64,000 nucleotides of DNA from Olivibacter domesticus (GCF_900109575.1 NZ_FOAF01000003.1:434001-498000); one strand, 5' to 3'. Numbered from the stretch's first letter, positions 8,383 through 17,866 are shown. Numbers and translations are program-made. Notes: generated from the sequence alone by a model not told the origin.

Positions 8383-9660
8383 TTAATTGCCAGCTAACCA
8401 ACTGCTTGGATTTATTGGTGAAGTACCTTGCCATATTTCGAAATGCAGATCTGATGTCCCCTCTGTAGGGTCCACCGCAACCGCGCCAATCGCTTGCTTA
8501 ACAGTCACCTTTTGATTTTTCGAAACGCTTACACTCTTTAGGTTTTGATAAACCGTAAAATAATTACCATGGCGAATAATGACAGCATATTGATTCTGCA
8601 TCTGGAATACCGTCGATACCACCCCATCGAACACAGCCCTTACTGGCGCTCCGGCAGCAGTGCGTATGGTTAAACCATTACTGCTTACTTTCACACCTTT
8701 ACCATATGTATATTGTCCATATCCTTGTGTAATAGATCCTGAAGCAACTGGCCAAGGCAGCTTTCCACGGTTTCCTGTGAAATCAGCGGCGAGCTTGGCT
8801 GCCTCCGGTGTGGATAATAAGGCCTCTTTATCGCTTGTTTTTGCTGTTTTCTCAGGTGCTTTTGCATTTGGATTCTTTTTTGCCTCTTCGGCTGCTCTTC
8901 TTCGAGCTTCTTCTTCGGCTATTCTTCTAGCCTCTTCAATTTCCCTGCGAATGGCTGCCTGAATTGCCCGAGCTAATCGCGCATCTTCCTGCTGCTTCTT
9001 ATTTAACTCTTGCTTATACTCCTTTTCTTTTTGTGTCAGGTCATTCAGTGCCCTGGATTTAACCGTCTTTTGTCCATCTAACGTTTTCTTTTCTTTTTCC
9101 TGATCAGTTAAAAGAGCAACTTTTTCCTTTCTATTTGTAGCTAATTCGGCAATTTTTTGTTCGATACTTTTTTGGGTATTTTCAATTTCCTGTGCCTGTT
9201 TTTTTCTGGAATCACTAAATTGTTGTAAATATTTTAAACGCTTATAGGCCTGATTGAAGTCGTTCGACGCAAAGAGAAACATTAATTTGTTATAGGCACT
9301 TTGATTACGGAATGCAAACTGTACCATCGATGCATAACCCTTTTTCAGTTTGGCCAACTCGGCTTGTAAAGATCGTATGGTATTGGTGTTTTTGTTTATC
9401 TGTTTTTCTATCAAAGTCATCTCCGTGTTGATAGTACTTATTTTTTTTACACGAAGATTAATTTGGGCATTGAGGGCATTTACCTGTTTAAGCGATAACG
9501 ATTTGTCTTTAGAAGTGGAACGAAGGGTGTTATTTAGTAGTTCTATTTCACGCGTCAATGCTTCGCGTTGTTTTTTTAATTGTGCACTCGACTGTGCCCA
9601 TCCAGAAAGGGCTATGCATGATAAAACTACTATACAGAAAATTGTTTTTATCCGAATCAT
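8383..9660 (-). CDS. EnvC-like murein hydrolase activator with degenerate LytM (M23) domain
   Basis: Exported 425-residue protein with a signal peptide ending at SGWAQ, a long coiled-coil region (about 25-245, with an EEARRIAEEEARRRAAEEAKK-type Glu/Arg/Ala segment) and a C-terminal LytM fold (about 290-420). The zinc ligands of M23 peptidases are not conserved: the HxxxD region reads SSNGLTIRTAAG, the usual YxHL is VYQNL, and the usual HLHFE is DLHFE. That pattern matches EnvC, which activates amidases at the division site rather than cutting murein itself, so activation is inferred. It ends an apparent operon with the TPR protein and the DUF4292 lipoprotein, although a 100-nt gap precedes it. 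Confidence 0.82.
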   Translation of the reverse strand: MIRIKTIFCIVVLSCIALSGWAQSSAQLKKQREALTREIELLNNTLRSTSKDKSLSLKQVNALNAQINLRVKKISTINTEMTLIEKQINKNTNTIRSLQAELAKLKKGYASMVQFAFRNQSAYNKLMFLFASNDFNQAYKRLKYLQQFSDSRKKQAQEIENTQKSIEQKIAELATNRKEKVALLTDQEKEKKTLDGQKTVKSRALNDLTQKEKEYKQELNKKQQEDARLARAIQAAIRREIEEARRIAEEEARRRAAEEAKKNPNAKAPEKTAKTSDKEALLSTPEAAKLAADFTGNRGKLPWPVASGSITQGYGQYTYGKGVKVSSNGLTIRTAAGAPVRAVFDGVVSTVFQMQNQYAVIIRHGNYFTVYQNLKSVSVSKNQKVTVKQAIGAVAVDPTEGTSDLHFEIWQGTSPINPSSWLAGN

Positions 9661-9760
9661 TCTCTTCTTTAAACCATTTGACCGATATATGTTACATCGT
9701 TATTTTAACAGATTTATTGCCAACGAAAGTAATAAATATTCTCTAACTCTTAAAACTAGT

Positions 9761-10609
9761 TCAAGGCGCTTCTTTTATTTCTTTGTATTTCGATGGAATA
9801 GTAAAAGGCATTTCCACCGCTTCATCCAACGCAATGCGATTATACTTCAGTTGTAAAGCCAATTTTAACGCTACTGAATTTGCCTGGAGGTAAATGCTTC
9901 TAGCGATGGGCTTTTTATTGAGCGTTTCAAAATCAGTATAAGTGGTGGTCACCGTTCTTTCTCCATCATTTACACTTAACTCATTGTTTATTGTTTTAAA
10001 TGCTTCATTGGTTTGTATAGTAAAGCTTAAATTATTAACAATGCCATTTAATACATATCCTACGCTATTCTGTTTTGCTGCTTCGGGATATTGAAGCGCT
10101 TGATCGAGCATGTTTCCTACTAAAAGAGATTGTAGATTATCATATGATATCTCTTCTGATGCAAATCGATAAACAAAATCAAATGGTCTATCCACGAAAG
10201 TGCCGTTTAATCGATTCATCACTTTGAATCTCTCAGGCGTGATCAACACCCTTGCTGCTTCAATACCTAAAACGGTTGTAATGGATATCCAGATGGCCTG
10301 CCCATTTTTTATACGAATGTTTAAAGTAGCGTCGTAATTGTCTTTATTTATTGCAACCGATGACTTCGCTTTCCCACTAAAAGTTTGGAATAAGAGCTGG
10401 TTTTTATTTATCTCCGCTACAACAAAAGGAACCGCAACACTCGCTGCTTTTTCCGGTTCATTTGCCTTCACTAAAGCCTTCTTGCTTTTACATGAAATAA
10501 CCAGGAAAGCAAAAGAAATACATAAAAATATAACAAGCGGAAAGCTTGCCCACCTATGTTGAGTTAACTGAACCAAAGGCTTATTGTTGCTCCAAATACT
10601 TCTTGGCAT
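9761..10609 (-). CDS. DUF4292 family lipoprotein
   Basis: The 282-residue protein resembles the Bacteroidota DUF4292 family. The N-terminus has a positively charged stretch, a hydrophobic segment (FPLVIFLCISFAFLVIS) and a lipobox VISC with the lipidated Cys at residue 40, so it is likely an outer- or inner-membrane lipoprotein. The body is beta-rich, with FSGKAKSSV and IKNGQAIWISITTVLGIEAARVLITPE motifs that recall LolB/LolA-type lipoprotein carriers; that similarity is inferred from the pattern only. It overlaps the end of the upstream TPR gene by 29 nt, so the two are translationally coupled. The only ATG in range gives a long n-region of about 22 residues. The molecular role is unknown. 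Confidence 0.72.
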   Translation of the reverse strand: MPRSIWSNNKPLVQLTQHRWASFPLVIFLCISFAFLVISCKSKKALVKANEPEKAASVAVPFVVAEINKNQLLFQTFSGKAKSSVAINKDNYDATLNIRIKNGQAIWISITTVLGIEAARVLITPERFKVMNRLNGTFVDRPFDFVYRFASEEISYDNLQSLLVGNMLDQALQYPEAAKQNSVGYVLNGIVNNLSFTIQTNEAFKTINNELSVNDGERTVTTTYTDFETLNKKPIARSIYLQANSVALKLALQLKYNRIALDEAVEMPFTIPSKYKEIKEAP

Positions 10610-12302
10610 CTATTTTCTTTGATAACAGTTCTACATTCTCTCCGGTATTTTGGGCAGTAGCCTTCGCTTCTTTCCATTTGCTAACTGCTTTATCGATATC
10701 GCCAAGTTTAAATAAGATGTCTCCATAGTGCTCTAACAGCGCGCTCGAAGATTCACCCGAATTAGCTATTGCCTTTTCAATCCAGGTAAGCGCTTCTTTA
10801 TAATTTCCTTGCTGAAAAAGAACCCATGCATAAGTGTCCTGAAATGTAGGGTTGTTCGGTTCCAGTTCATTTGACTTTTTAGACATTTTAGCCGCTTGAT
10901 CTAAATTAGCTTTTCTTAAGGATAAATAATAAGCGTAATTATTAAGGGTGCCTACATTGTTGCTGTCTAAAGTTAATGCCTCATGGTATGCTTGATCGGA
11001 CTCATTAGACATATCTAAGGCATGATAGGTGTCGCCTAAACTACTATATACTTGCGTTAAAAGCGGGGTGTTTTTTTCGTCGACAAAATTAAGGGCTGCT
11101 TCGAAACAACTTCTTGCATCGGTATATTTTTTTTCCATTAAGAAGGCATGTCCGGCAAAAAATTGCGTTAATGGTTGCTGAGGGAATAAAGCAGAAGCCT
11201 TGTATGCGTGAGATAGTGCTTCCTTTTGCATGCCTAATGTTAACTCAATCTGGAGTAATTGTTCCCAAATGGTATTTACCCTGCTGTTAAGATCAATGGC
11301 TTTGAGGTATTGATCTCTGGCCTCTTTGAGCTTTTTTTGCTGCGCTAAGATGTCCCCATATAATGCAAAAGCACGTGCATCAGTAGGATATGTTATAGTA
11401 AGCATATCTGCCAGATCCAAAACAACCGGTGTTATCTCCTTATTTTTAGGATCCGACATAAGGCTTATCAGCAAACGCATTTTTCCTTCAAAGTCCATCC
11501 GATCACTCGCAAATGCCAGTTTGAGCTCTTTATTGGACCTCTCGTCATCTTTTAAACTATGGTATGCGTCAGCTTTGCTAAGCGAAATATAAGGGTCACC
11601 CGGAATATGTTTATGCCCGTCGTCCAAAATTTTGAGAGCCTCCTTCGGCTGATTCATCTTTAAATAAAGATTCGCCAAGAGGATATAGCCTTTAGAACTA
11701 TCCGGTTGCTGTTTGATGAGCGAAGAGAGCTCTTCAATTGCTTTTTTTGGCTGGTTCTGCTTCAGATAAATTTCTTGGCGCGCAACGAGGATATTATCGT
11801 CCGACCCAAATTTCTTTTCTATGCCACTATAAGCTTCAAGAGCTTTCTCAAGCTGATTGTTTAAGAAATAAGCATATGCCTGATCGTAATAATATTCCTT
11901 TTTTTCAGGCTTTAATTTAACAAGCTGTTCAAAGATTGGAGTAAGAGCCCTAAAATCTTGTTTCCGTTTGTAAACATCCGCTAGTAAAATCCAGTACCAT
12001 TCATTATCCGGCTTAAGCTCCGTCGCTCTTTTTGCATGCTTCGTAGCATCTCCAAAATTCTCTTGCTCAAGTTCTAACCTCGCTATTTCAAACAAAGCAG
12101 CATCGTTTTTTGGATCTAACGCTAAAACCTTAGTTAAATTGGTTTTAGCCCCGTCTATATTTCCTTGGGCTTTTTCATTCAGCGCCTGATAGTATAAATC
12201 TTTTACCTGTGTACTGTCTGCAGTGTTTTGTGCAAATAATTTGTTTCCACTAATAAGAAACAAAAATAGGAGCATGCTATATAAATTGCTTTTTGACTTC
12301 AT
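10581..12302 (-). CDS. Exported tetratricopeptide-repeat protein
   Basis: Large TPR protein of about 573 residues, with a signal peptide (MKSKSNLYSMLLFLFLISGNKLFAQ) and TPR units spread over nearly the whole length, such as AKTNLTKVLALDPKNDAALFEIARL-like repeats. It is probably a periplasmic or outer-membrane-associated scaffold. I place the start at the ATG at 12302 because it directly begins the signal peptide. ATGs at 12308 and 12335 are in frame and would add 2 or 11 residues. The 3' end overlaps the DUF4292 gene. A 26-bp perfect palindrome lies right upstream. Enzymatic activity is not indicated. Context with a flippase, an EnvC-like protein and a lipoprotein suggests envelope assembly. 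Confidence 0.82.
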   Translation of the reverse strand: MKSKSNLYSMLLFLFLISGNKLFAQNTADSTQVKDLYYQALNEKAQGNIDGAKTNLTKVLALDPKNDAALFEIARLELEQENFGDATKHAKRATELKPDNEWYWILLADVYKRKQDFRALTPIFEQLVKLKPEKKEYYYDQAYAYFLNNQLEKALEAYSGIEKKFGSDDNILVARQEIYLKQNQPKKAIEELSSLIKQQPDSSKGYILLANLYLKMNQPKEALKILDDGHKHIPGDPYISLSKADAYHSLKDDERSNKELKLAFASDRMDFEGKMRLLISLMSDPKNKEITPVVLDLADMLTITYPTDARAFALYGDILAQQKKLKEARDQYLKAIDLNSRVNTIWEQLLQIELTLGMQKEALSHAYKASALFPQQPLTQFFAGHAFLMEKKYTDARSCFEAALNFVDEKNTPLLTQVYSSLGDTYHALDMSNESDQAYHEALTLDSNNVGTLNNYAYYLSLRKANLDQAAKMSKKSNELEPNNPTFQDTYAWVLFQQGNYKEALTWIEKAIANSGESSSALLEHYGDILFKLGDIDKAVSKWKEAKATAQNTGENVELLSKKIDAKKYLEQQ

Positions 12303-12335
12303 GTTCATTTTACTGTATTTGATAACGGCTTTCAT

Positions 12336-12361
12336 CGAATAAATTGTATACAATTTATTCG
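12336..12361. promoter_or_regulatory. 26-bp perfect palindrome upstream of the TPR gene
   Basis: The centre is attgtatacaat and the symmetry holds for 13 bp on each side with no spacer. It sits between the flippase stop (12396) and the TPR start. It could be an operator for a dimeric regulator. Without a loop it is a poor terminator. Confidence 0.55.
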
Positions 12362-12395
12362 CTGTCCTGCATTAATATATGCAAAGTGCAGGCCA

Positions 12396-13892
12396 TTAAT
12401 TTGTTCTTTTTAATAATTTTTTCAGCTGGTTTCCTTCTTTGAAGATTATGATGCCAACAAAAAGTAATAATAAACCATTTCCAATAATGAGATTTCTATT
12501 AAATATACTGAAAGATAACCAACTTATTAGAATGGAGGATACAATGTACATTAAATTTTTCAATGTGTGATAAGGAATTGGGTAATTTTTTTGTCCTAAT
12601 ATATAAGATATAAACATCATACTTGCATAGGTTAACATGGTTATCCAAGCAGAGGCGATATAACCGTAAGAGGGTATAAGTAGAAGATTTAATACGATGG
12701 TAACAATTGCTCCCGCTCCCGAAATATATAGTCCATATTTCGTTTGATCTGATAGTTTATACCAAATGGATAAACTCATGTAAATACCTAAAAAGATGTA
12801 GCCTAATAGTAAAACGGGAACGATAGTAAGACCTTGCCAATTTTGTGCGCTTGAAGCGGCAGAATCTCCCGCGATAAAATATTTCAGCACTTCTATATTG
12901 GTAACCAGACCTGCCATTCCAATGGACATTGCAATGATAAAATAGTCCATAATGATGGCATAAGTCTGACCCGCATTTTTCTCTTTAGCGTGACTAAAAA
13001 AGAAAGGTTCGGCGCCAAGGCGAAACGCCTGAATAAAAATGCTGAGGAAAACAGCCAATTTTGCCGAGAGCCCATAAATACCAACTTGTGTTTTTGCAAT
13101 CTCCGAAGGTAAAAGCTGGCCTAAAAATACTTTATCTAGATTTTCATTTATTATAAATGAAAAATTTGCTATTAGGATAGGGAAACTATAAGAAAACATT
13201 TCGGCGGCAAGTTTCTTATCAAAGCGTAATTGTAAGGTTAATAACTCAGGTGTTAAGAGTAGTAAGGTTACGGCACTTGCCAGTAAATTAGAAATAAATA
13301 CATAACCAATCCACTGGCTTTTGTACCAATCCAAAAAAAAATCCGCAAATGAAAAATGATTTTTAAGAGCAAAGGGAATAAAGACTATCAAAAACAGATT
13401 GCTTCCCACGAATATCGAGATGTTAATGATTTTTATGAGGCCGTATCTAAAAGGACGGCCGCCTGCTCTTATTTTTGAGAAAGGTATTACCGCTAGCGCA
13501 TCTAATACCAAGATTAGGGCAAAATATGTAATATATTTTGATGCGTCTTTATCAGCGATATTAATGAATGCTGCGATCTGCCGATTAAAAAGTAATACAT
13601 TAATAAGAAATAAGATCGAAATAATGGATACTATAATAAAAGTATTATTATATACAGCTTGCTGATTATTTTCTTTTTTTTGAAGATATCTAAAGAAGGT
13701 AGTCTCCATACCAAATGCCAGCAACGCATTTAAAAGCGCCGCATAACTATACATGGTAGTAAAAATGCCCATAATGGCTGTAGGGAATTTCCGGGAAAAC
13801 AAGGGAGTCAGTACAAAATTTACTAAACGAGCAATAATAGTACTTAAACCATATATGATCGTTTGCCCTGCAAATTTACGAAGTGTAGACAA
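12396..13892 (-). CDS. Polysaccharide flippase (Wzx/PST family, MOP superfamily)
   Basis: Integral inner-membrane protein of 498 residues with about 14 hydrophobic helices, starting GQTIIYGLSTIIARLVNFVLTPLFSRKF, a typical opening of oligosaccharide or lipid-linked flippases. It is expected to move lipid-linked sugar units to the periplasmic side for surface polysaccharide. Two charged motifs fit the family: SKIRAGGRPFRYGLIKI (about 135-155) and NENLDKVFLG (about 247-256). It is first in the cluster that continues with the TPR, DUF4292 and EnvC-like genes. No glycosyltransferases or polymerase are next to it, so the cargo is unknown. MurJ is a possible alternative, but the sequence looks more like Wzx. 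Confidence 0.82.
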   Translation of the reverse strand: MSTLRKFAGQTIIYGLSTIIARLVNFVLTPLFSRKFPTAIMGIFTTMYSYAALLNALLAFGMETTFFRYLQKKENNQQAVYNNTFIIVSIISILFLINVLLFNRQIAAFINIADKDASKYITYFALILVLDALAVIPFSKIRAGGRPFRYGLIKIINISIFVGSNLFLIVFIPFALKNHFSFADFFLDWYKSQWIGYVFISNLLASAVTLLLLTPELLTLQLRFDKKLAAEMFSYSFPILIANFSFIINENLDKVFLGQLLPSEIAKTQVGIYGLSAKLAVFLSIFIQAFRLGAEPFFFSHAKEKNAGQTYAIIMDYFIIAMSIGMAGLVTNIEVLKYFIAGDSAASSAQNWQGLTIVPVLLLGYIFLGIYMSLSIWYKLSDQTKYGLYISGAGAIVTIVLNLLLIPSYGYIASAWITMLTYASMMFISYILGQKNYPIPYHTLKNLMYIVSSILISWLSFSIFNRNLIIGNGLLLLFVGIIIFKEGNQLKKLLKRTN

Positions 13893-13915
13893 GTTCTTTT
13901 TTAATTTGATGAATA

Positions 13916-14188
13916 TTACCTTTTAGCAATCTCAAAATTACGATAGTTCTGTAATTCGCCGTGAAAGATTTCGACTTTTTCTACCTGTGCACCTTCCGGT
14001 CCTTCATTGCACCAATCAACGAAATTATCTAATTCGAAGTCCTGACCTTCGGCCTCTACATATACGCTACCATCAGCCTGATTCTTTACAAAACCAGTGA
14101 CACCAAGTTGATTGGCCACAGCTTTTGTAGTAATCCTGAAAGATACTCCTTGCACCTTGCCATAAATCGTAATATTTAAATGCTTCAT
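13916..14188 (-). CDS. acyP: Acylphosphatase
   Basis: Small cytoplasmic enzyme that hydrolyses acyl phosphates. With the ATG at 14188 the protein is 90 residues, MKHLNITIYGKVQGVSFR..., the normal size. The catalytic arginine is in VQGVSFR and the catalytic asparagine in GFVKNQADGSVYVE. An upstream in-frame start at 14242 would add a strongly basic, unconserved 18-residue stretch, so I reject it. A candidate -7 box TAAATTTG (14248-14255, minus) and a small inverted repeat (tttgcac, 14234-14240 with 14245-14251) lie upstream. The gene is 23 nt beyond the flippase start and may head that transcription unit. Confidence 0.92.
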   Translation of the reverse strand: MKHLNITIYGKVQGVSFRITTKAVANQLGVTGFVKNQADGSVYVEAEGQDFELDNFVDWCNEGPEGAQVEKVEIFHGELQNYRNFEIAKR

Positions 14189-14427
14189 TCTTGTAATCTT
14201 ATTGATGTATTGATAGCGCCTTCTTCTATCTCTTTTGCACAAAAGTGCAAATTTAAGCTGGCAAACCTAAAAATCCTTTATAAAATAAAGGATAGATTTC
14301 CCTTATTTAGATTTAGGCCCATGGCGATAAGTTCTCTTGGAGATATTATTGTATGGAATGGAGACCTAAGAGAGAATGGGATGACGTATTAATAATTTAA
14401 ATCGTAAAGAAGGCTATTTCTCAGATT

Positions 14428-15603
14428 TTAAAATAGAGGTGTTACCTGCGAATCTTTATTAATTTTAAGGCCTGAGGTATTAGTAATTAAATTCAAACCT
14501 GGTTTTTTGCCTTTTTCAATACTTCCGAACCTGTCATTTATACCAAAAAAGGTTGCTCCATTTATGGTAGCCCACTTAATGGTGTTTTCCAGATTTAAGT
14601 AAGGGAAATGCTCATGCAAAGTAATCAGCTCAGACAGAATGCATAGCTTGTCATTGGAAGCTAAGCTATCAGTACCTAAAACAATCGGGCTATCCTGATT
14701 CAGGAAGATATCAATTTTTGGCAATCTATTTTCAATGTACAGGTTTGCATTAGGGCATAAACACCAGGTGACTTTTCCCCCAAATCGATCTACAAAGTAA
14801 ATATCTTTCATGTTCGTGTAAGTATTATGTACAAACATGACAGGCTGTTTTTTAGGTAGTAGTGGGACAATAGTTTGTATGGAATCTCTCGCTTGTGCTT
14901 TGAAAAAATCGATATTTCTATTTAGCTTGTTATAAAAATCAACAAACCCTCCAGATTTGTATCTATAAAACTTATTTTCTTCTTCTGACTCCTGGTTATG
15001 GATACTTAATAAATTCCCCTCCGGATTATGCAGCTGTTTAAGAAATCGGAAGATTTCTTTACAAACGGAATAAGGTGCATGCGGTGTGATAGACGACGGC
15101 AGTTTATCAAATTCCTCACATAAAGTCAAACCTTCTCTAAATGCCTCTTGCGCTTTTTCGGGGTCAAAGCATAAGATTTCAACGAAAGTATGATAATGAA
15201 GCGCACTTTGCCTTTTAATGTTCTTAGATAAAGACTTGTTAACGATATCTCCAACAGCCACAATGCCACTTGCTTTCATGTCTTGATCCGCTTTTTCCAT
15301 AGCTCTTTCGATCTCTTCATCACTTGCTCCACGTTCTTTTATCACAGATTCAATAAAAGGAATGAGTCCTATGCCTTTGGGAAGTTTTCCCTTTAAATGT
15401 GAAAGTTCAAGATGACAATGGGAATTTATGAATCCGGGTGTGATAATACCCTTATGTCGACTAATGGATTTGTCGGAAATTTCTTTAGCATTTGGTTCAT
15501 ATACACCTATAATCTCACCGTTATTATCTACCCCAATCACACCTCCTTGAATGGGTTTATCAGAAACGGGAAGAATATAGTCTGCCGAGTAGTAGTTCAC
15601 CAT
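14428..15603 (-). CDS. Amidohydrolase superfamily protein (chlorohydrolase/deaminase type)
   Basis: Cytoplasmic metal-dependent hydrolase of 391 residues. The metal-binding features of the TrzN/SsnA/MTA-deaminase subgroup are present: GFINSHCHLELSH (HxH) near residue 55, PHAPYSVC, SIHNQESEEE (His plus catalytic Glu) and VLGTDSLASND (metal Asp). N- and C-terminal beta-sandwich segments flank the barrel (start VNYYSADYILPV, end KKPGLNLITNTSG). Related proteins deaminate nucleosides, S-adenosylhomocysteine or aminodeoxyfutalosine. The sequence does not tell which. It is a single gene, divergent from rlmN, with no pathway neighbours. Confidence 0.8.
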   Translation of the reverse strand: MVNYYSADYILPVSDKPIQGGVIGVDNNGEIIGVYEPNAKEISDKSISRHKGIITPGFINSHCHLELSHLKGKLPKGIGLIPFIESVIKERGASDEEIERAMEKADQDMKASGIVAVGDIVNKSLSKNIKRQSALHYHTFVEILCFDPEKAQEAFREGLTLCEEFDKLPSSITPHAPYSVCKEIFRFLKQLHNPEGNLLSIHNQESEEENKFYRYKSGGFVDFYNKLNRNIDFFKAQARDSIQTIVPLLPKKQPVMFVHNTYTNMKDIYFVDRFGGKVTWCLCPNANLYIENRLPKIDIFLNQDSPIVLGTDSLASNDKLCILSELITLHEHFPYLNLENTIKWATINGATFFGINDRFGSIEKGKKPGLNLITNTSGLKINKDSQVTPLF

Positions 15604-15758
15604 GACGCCTAAAATTCAATGAAGTTATAAAGAATTAGTCTACTTTTTTTAATAATAATGGGCAATGTTATGAAAAAATATGAAACTTACGAAATTTGTT
15701 TTATTTAATAATACACTTGAACAACAAAGGATTATGATTAATTGTGTTAAAAAAGAGG

Positions 15759-15766
15759 TATATTTG
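15759..15766 (+). promoter_or_regulatory. -7 box of rlmN, 4 nt before the start codon
   Basis: TATATTTG matches TAnnTTTG exactly. No good -33 box is seen at 18-20 bp. The box ends 4 nt before the GTG at 15771, which would give a leaderless mRNA. Confidence 0.5.
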
Positions 15767-15770
15767 CACC

Positions 15771-16835
15771 GTGAATAATATTGTAAAGAAAGTAGATATC
15801 AGGTCTTTAAGTTTAGATCAGTTGAAAGAAAAGCTTAGAGAACTAGGGGAGCAGCAATTTCGGGCAAAACAAATTTATGAATGGCTCTGGAAAAAGTCGT
15901 GCACAAGTTTTGATGAAATGAGCAATCTCAGTAAATCTTTACGTGATAAACTAAACGAAAACTATATCATTCATGCCGTAACTGTTAATAAATCGCAGTT
16001 CAGCGCTGATAAAACTATAAAAAGCACCTTTCGACTTTTTGATGATCATCTCATTGAAGGAGTGTTAATTCCTGCACCTGAACGGATGACTGCCTGTGTA
16101 AGTTCACAGGTTGGATGTAGCCTTACCTGTAAATTCTGTGCAACAGGTTATATGGAGCGAAAGCGAAATTTGAACGCAGATGAAATTTATGATCAGGTAG
16201 TGCTTATCAGTAAACAGGCAGAGGAAAATTATCAAATGCCCTTAAGCAACATTGTGTATATGGGAATGGGGGAGCCCTTACTTAATTATGCTAATGTTTT
16301 GAAATCAGTTGAAAGAATTACTGCACCAGACGGATTGAACATGGCTGCTAAGCGAATTACAGTTTCAACTGCGGGTATTGCCAAAATGATAAAAAAATTA
16401 GGTGATGATGAAGTGAAATTTAATTTGGCATTATCCCTGCACGCAGCCAACGATGCTAAACGCAACGAAATTATGCCAATTAATGAACAAAATTCATTGA
16501 AAGCATTGGCTGAATCACTTAAGTATTATTTTGCTAAAACTAAAAACCCTGTTACCTATGAATATATTGTATTCAATAATTTCAATGATGAATTATCGGA
16601 TGCAGCTGAATTAGCCGCTTTTTGTAAACATCTACCTTGCAAGGTAAATATAATTGAATATAATCCTATTTCGTTTGCCGATTTTGAAAATGCAGAAGGA
16701 GATAAGATTGAACGTTTTGCAGCCTATCTAAAAAAGAAAGGAATTATTACCAATGTAAGGCGAAGCAGGGGTAAAGACATTGATGCCGCTTGTGGCCAGT
16801 TGGCGGTTAAGGAGAAGCAGGCGGTCGCAGGCTAA
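15771..16835 (+). CDS. rlmN: 23S rRNA (adenine-2503-C2)/tRNA methyltransferase RlmN
   Basis: Radical-SAM methyltransferase that methylates C2 of A2503 in 23S rRNA and A37 in some tRNAs. The CSLTCKFCATGYM sequence carries the CxxxCxxC cluster motif, with VYMGMGEPLLNY, LALSLHA and the C-terminal DAACGQL cysteine that forms the methyl-transfer intermediate. I use the GTG at 15771 (354 residues). A GTG at 15744 would add 9 residues but overlaps the -7 box, and the conserved part begins VDIRSLSLDQLKEKL soon after. Length is normal. A comF-like gene follows after 90 nt and may be co-transcribed. Confidence 0.95.
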   Translation: MNNIVKKVDIRSLSLDQLKEKLRELGEQQFRAKQIYEWLWKKSCTSFDEMSNLSKSLRDKLNENYIIHAVTVNKSQFSADKTIKSTFRLFDDHLIEGVLIPAPERMTACVSSQVGCSLTCKFCATGYMERKRNLNADEIYDQVVLISKQAEENYQMPLSNIVYMGMGEPLLNYANVLKSVERITAPDGLNMAAKRITVSTAGIAKMIKKLGDDEVKFNLALSLHAANDAKRNEIMPINEQNSLKALAESLKYYFAKTKNPVTYEYIVFNNFNDELSDAAELAAFCKHLPCKVNIIEYNPISFADFENAEGDKIERFAAYLKKKGIITNVRRSRGKDIDAACGQLAVKEKQAVAG

Positions 16836-16925
16836 AGTAATTATTAGTGATAATACCTAAATCGTGATACTAATTCCTGTATCGCGATATGAATATTTAT
16901 AGCCAATTGACAATAGCCAATCCAA

Positions 16926-17618
16926 ATGAGCTTAAAAACCTATTTGAATGATTTCTTTTCCTTGTTATTTCCCCCGCTTTGCTTAGGATGTAGTAGATCC
17001 CTGTATAAGCATGAAACTTTTCTCTGCTCCTATTGCTGGTATAGCCTTCCTGTTACTAATTTCCACATGGATGAAGAGAATGCTGCCGCTAAACAGTTAT
17101 GGGGAAGAGTTAATTTGGAACGCACTGCATCATATCTATATTTTGCCAAAGAATCCATCGTGCAGAGAATTATGCACCATCTAAAATATTTTTCGAGAGC
17201 AGAAATTGGAATTGTACTTGGTGAACGGTACGGATTATTGTTAAAAGACTCGGATTTCAATGCCGTTAATATTATTATGCCCGTACCGCTCCATCCGAAA
17301 AAATTAAAAAAGCGCGGATATAACCAAAGCGAATCTTTTGCACGAGGACTTAGTACATCTATGAATATCCCTTTAGATGTGGAGAACATGGTTCGTCATA
17401 CATTGACAGAATCTCAAACAACTAAAAAACGTTATGAGCGCTACGAAAATATGCGATCAATTTTTAAGATAAACCATCCAGAGAGATTAAAGGGCCAACA
17501 TGTATTGCTAGTCGATGACGTGTTGACTACCGGGGCTACTATTGAGGCCTGCGCTAATAAATTATTAGAAATACCTGATGTGAAGGTGAGTGTAGTTACG
17601 TTGGCTTATACTAAATAG
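16926..17618 (+). CDS. ComF family protein (phosphoribosyltransferase-like)
   Basis: The 230-residue protein has the two parts of the ComF family. An N-terminal zinc-finger-like segment has CLGC and CSYC cysteine pairs within the first 40 residues. A C-terminal phosphoribosyltransferase fold carries the PRPP motif VLLVDDVLTTGATIEAC (about 197-213). PVPLHPKKLKKRGYNQSE in between is a family hallmark. In naturally transformable bacteria ComF helps take up or process single-stranded DNA. Many Bacteroidota have such a gene without proof of competence, so the role here is open. It follows rlmN on the same strand. Confidence 0.85.
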   Translation: MSLKTYLNDFFSLLFPPLCLGCSRSLYKHETFLCSYCWYSLPVTNFHMDEENAAAKQLWGRVNLERTASYLYFAKESIVQRIMHHLKYFSRAEIGIVLGERYGLLLKDSDFNAVNIIMPVPLHPKKLKKRGYNQSESFARGLSTSMNIPLDVENMVRHTLTESQTTKKRYERYENMRSIFKINHPERLKGQHVLLVDDVLTTGATIEACANKLLEIPDVKVSVVTLAYTK

Positions 17619-17746
17619 TTAATAATACGATTACTCATGTAAATCGTTGTGCTCTGTACACGACATCTACATTAAATCTGCAAATGTTAGCTTCGTAGCT
17701 AAATGTTTCAAGGGCTTCCTGTTGACTTTTCATAAATTTGATTCAT

Positions 17747-17773
17747 TGTTTGTATAGATTTTCTATACAAACA
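17747..17773. promoter_or_regulatory. Inverted repeat upstream of the XRE regulator
   Basis: Arms of 11 nt (tgtttgtatag at 17747-17757 and its complement at 17763-17773) are separated by 5 nt (atttt). The position, about 95 bp before the regulator start, suits an operator for autoregulation. No T-rich tail follows, so a terminator for comF is less likely. Confidence 0.5.
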
Positions 17774-17866
17774 TATAGAATAGAAGTGTAAATGCAAAAT
17801 TATTGTAAAGAATTTATTCACAATAGTCATATTTATCTGTACATATGTATTGATGAACTATATATT

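Noticed and set aside
15744-15770. Upstream GTG start of rlmN at 15744
   Set aside because: It would place the -7 box inside the coding sequence and add an unconserved basic stretch.
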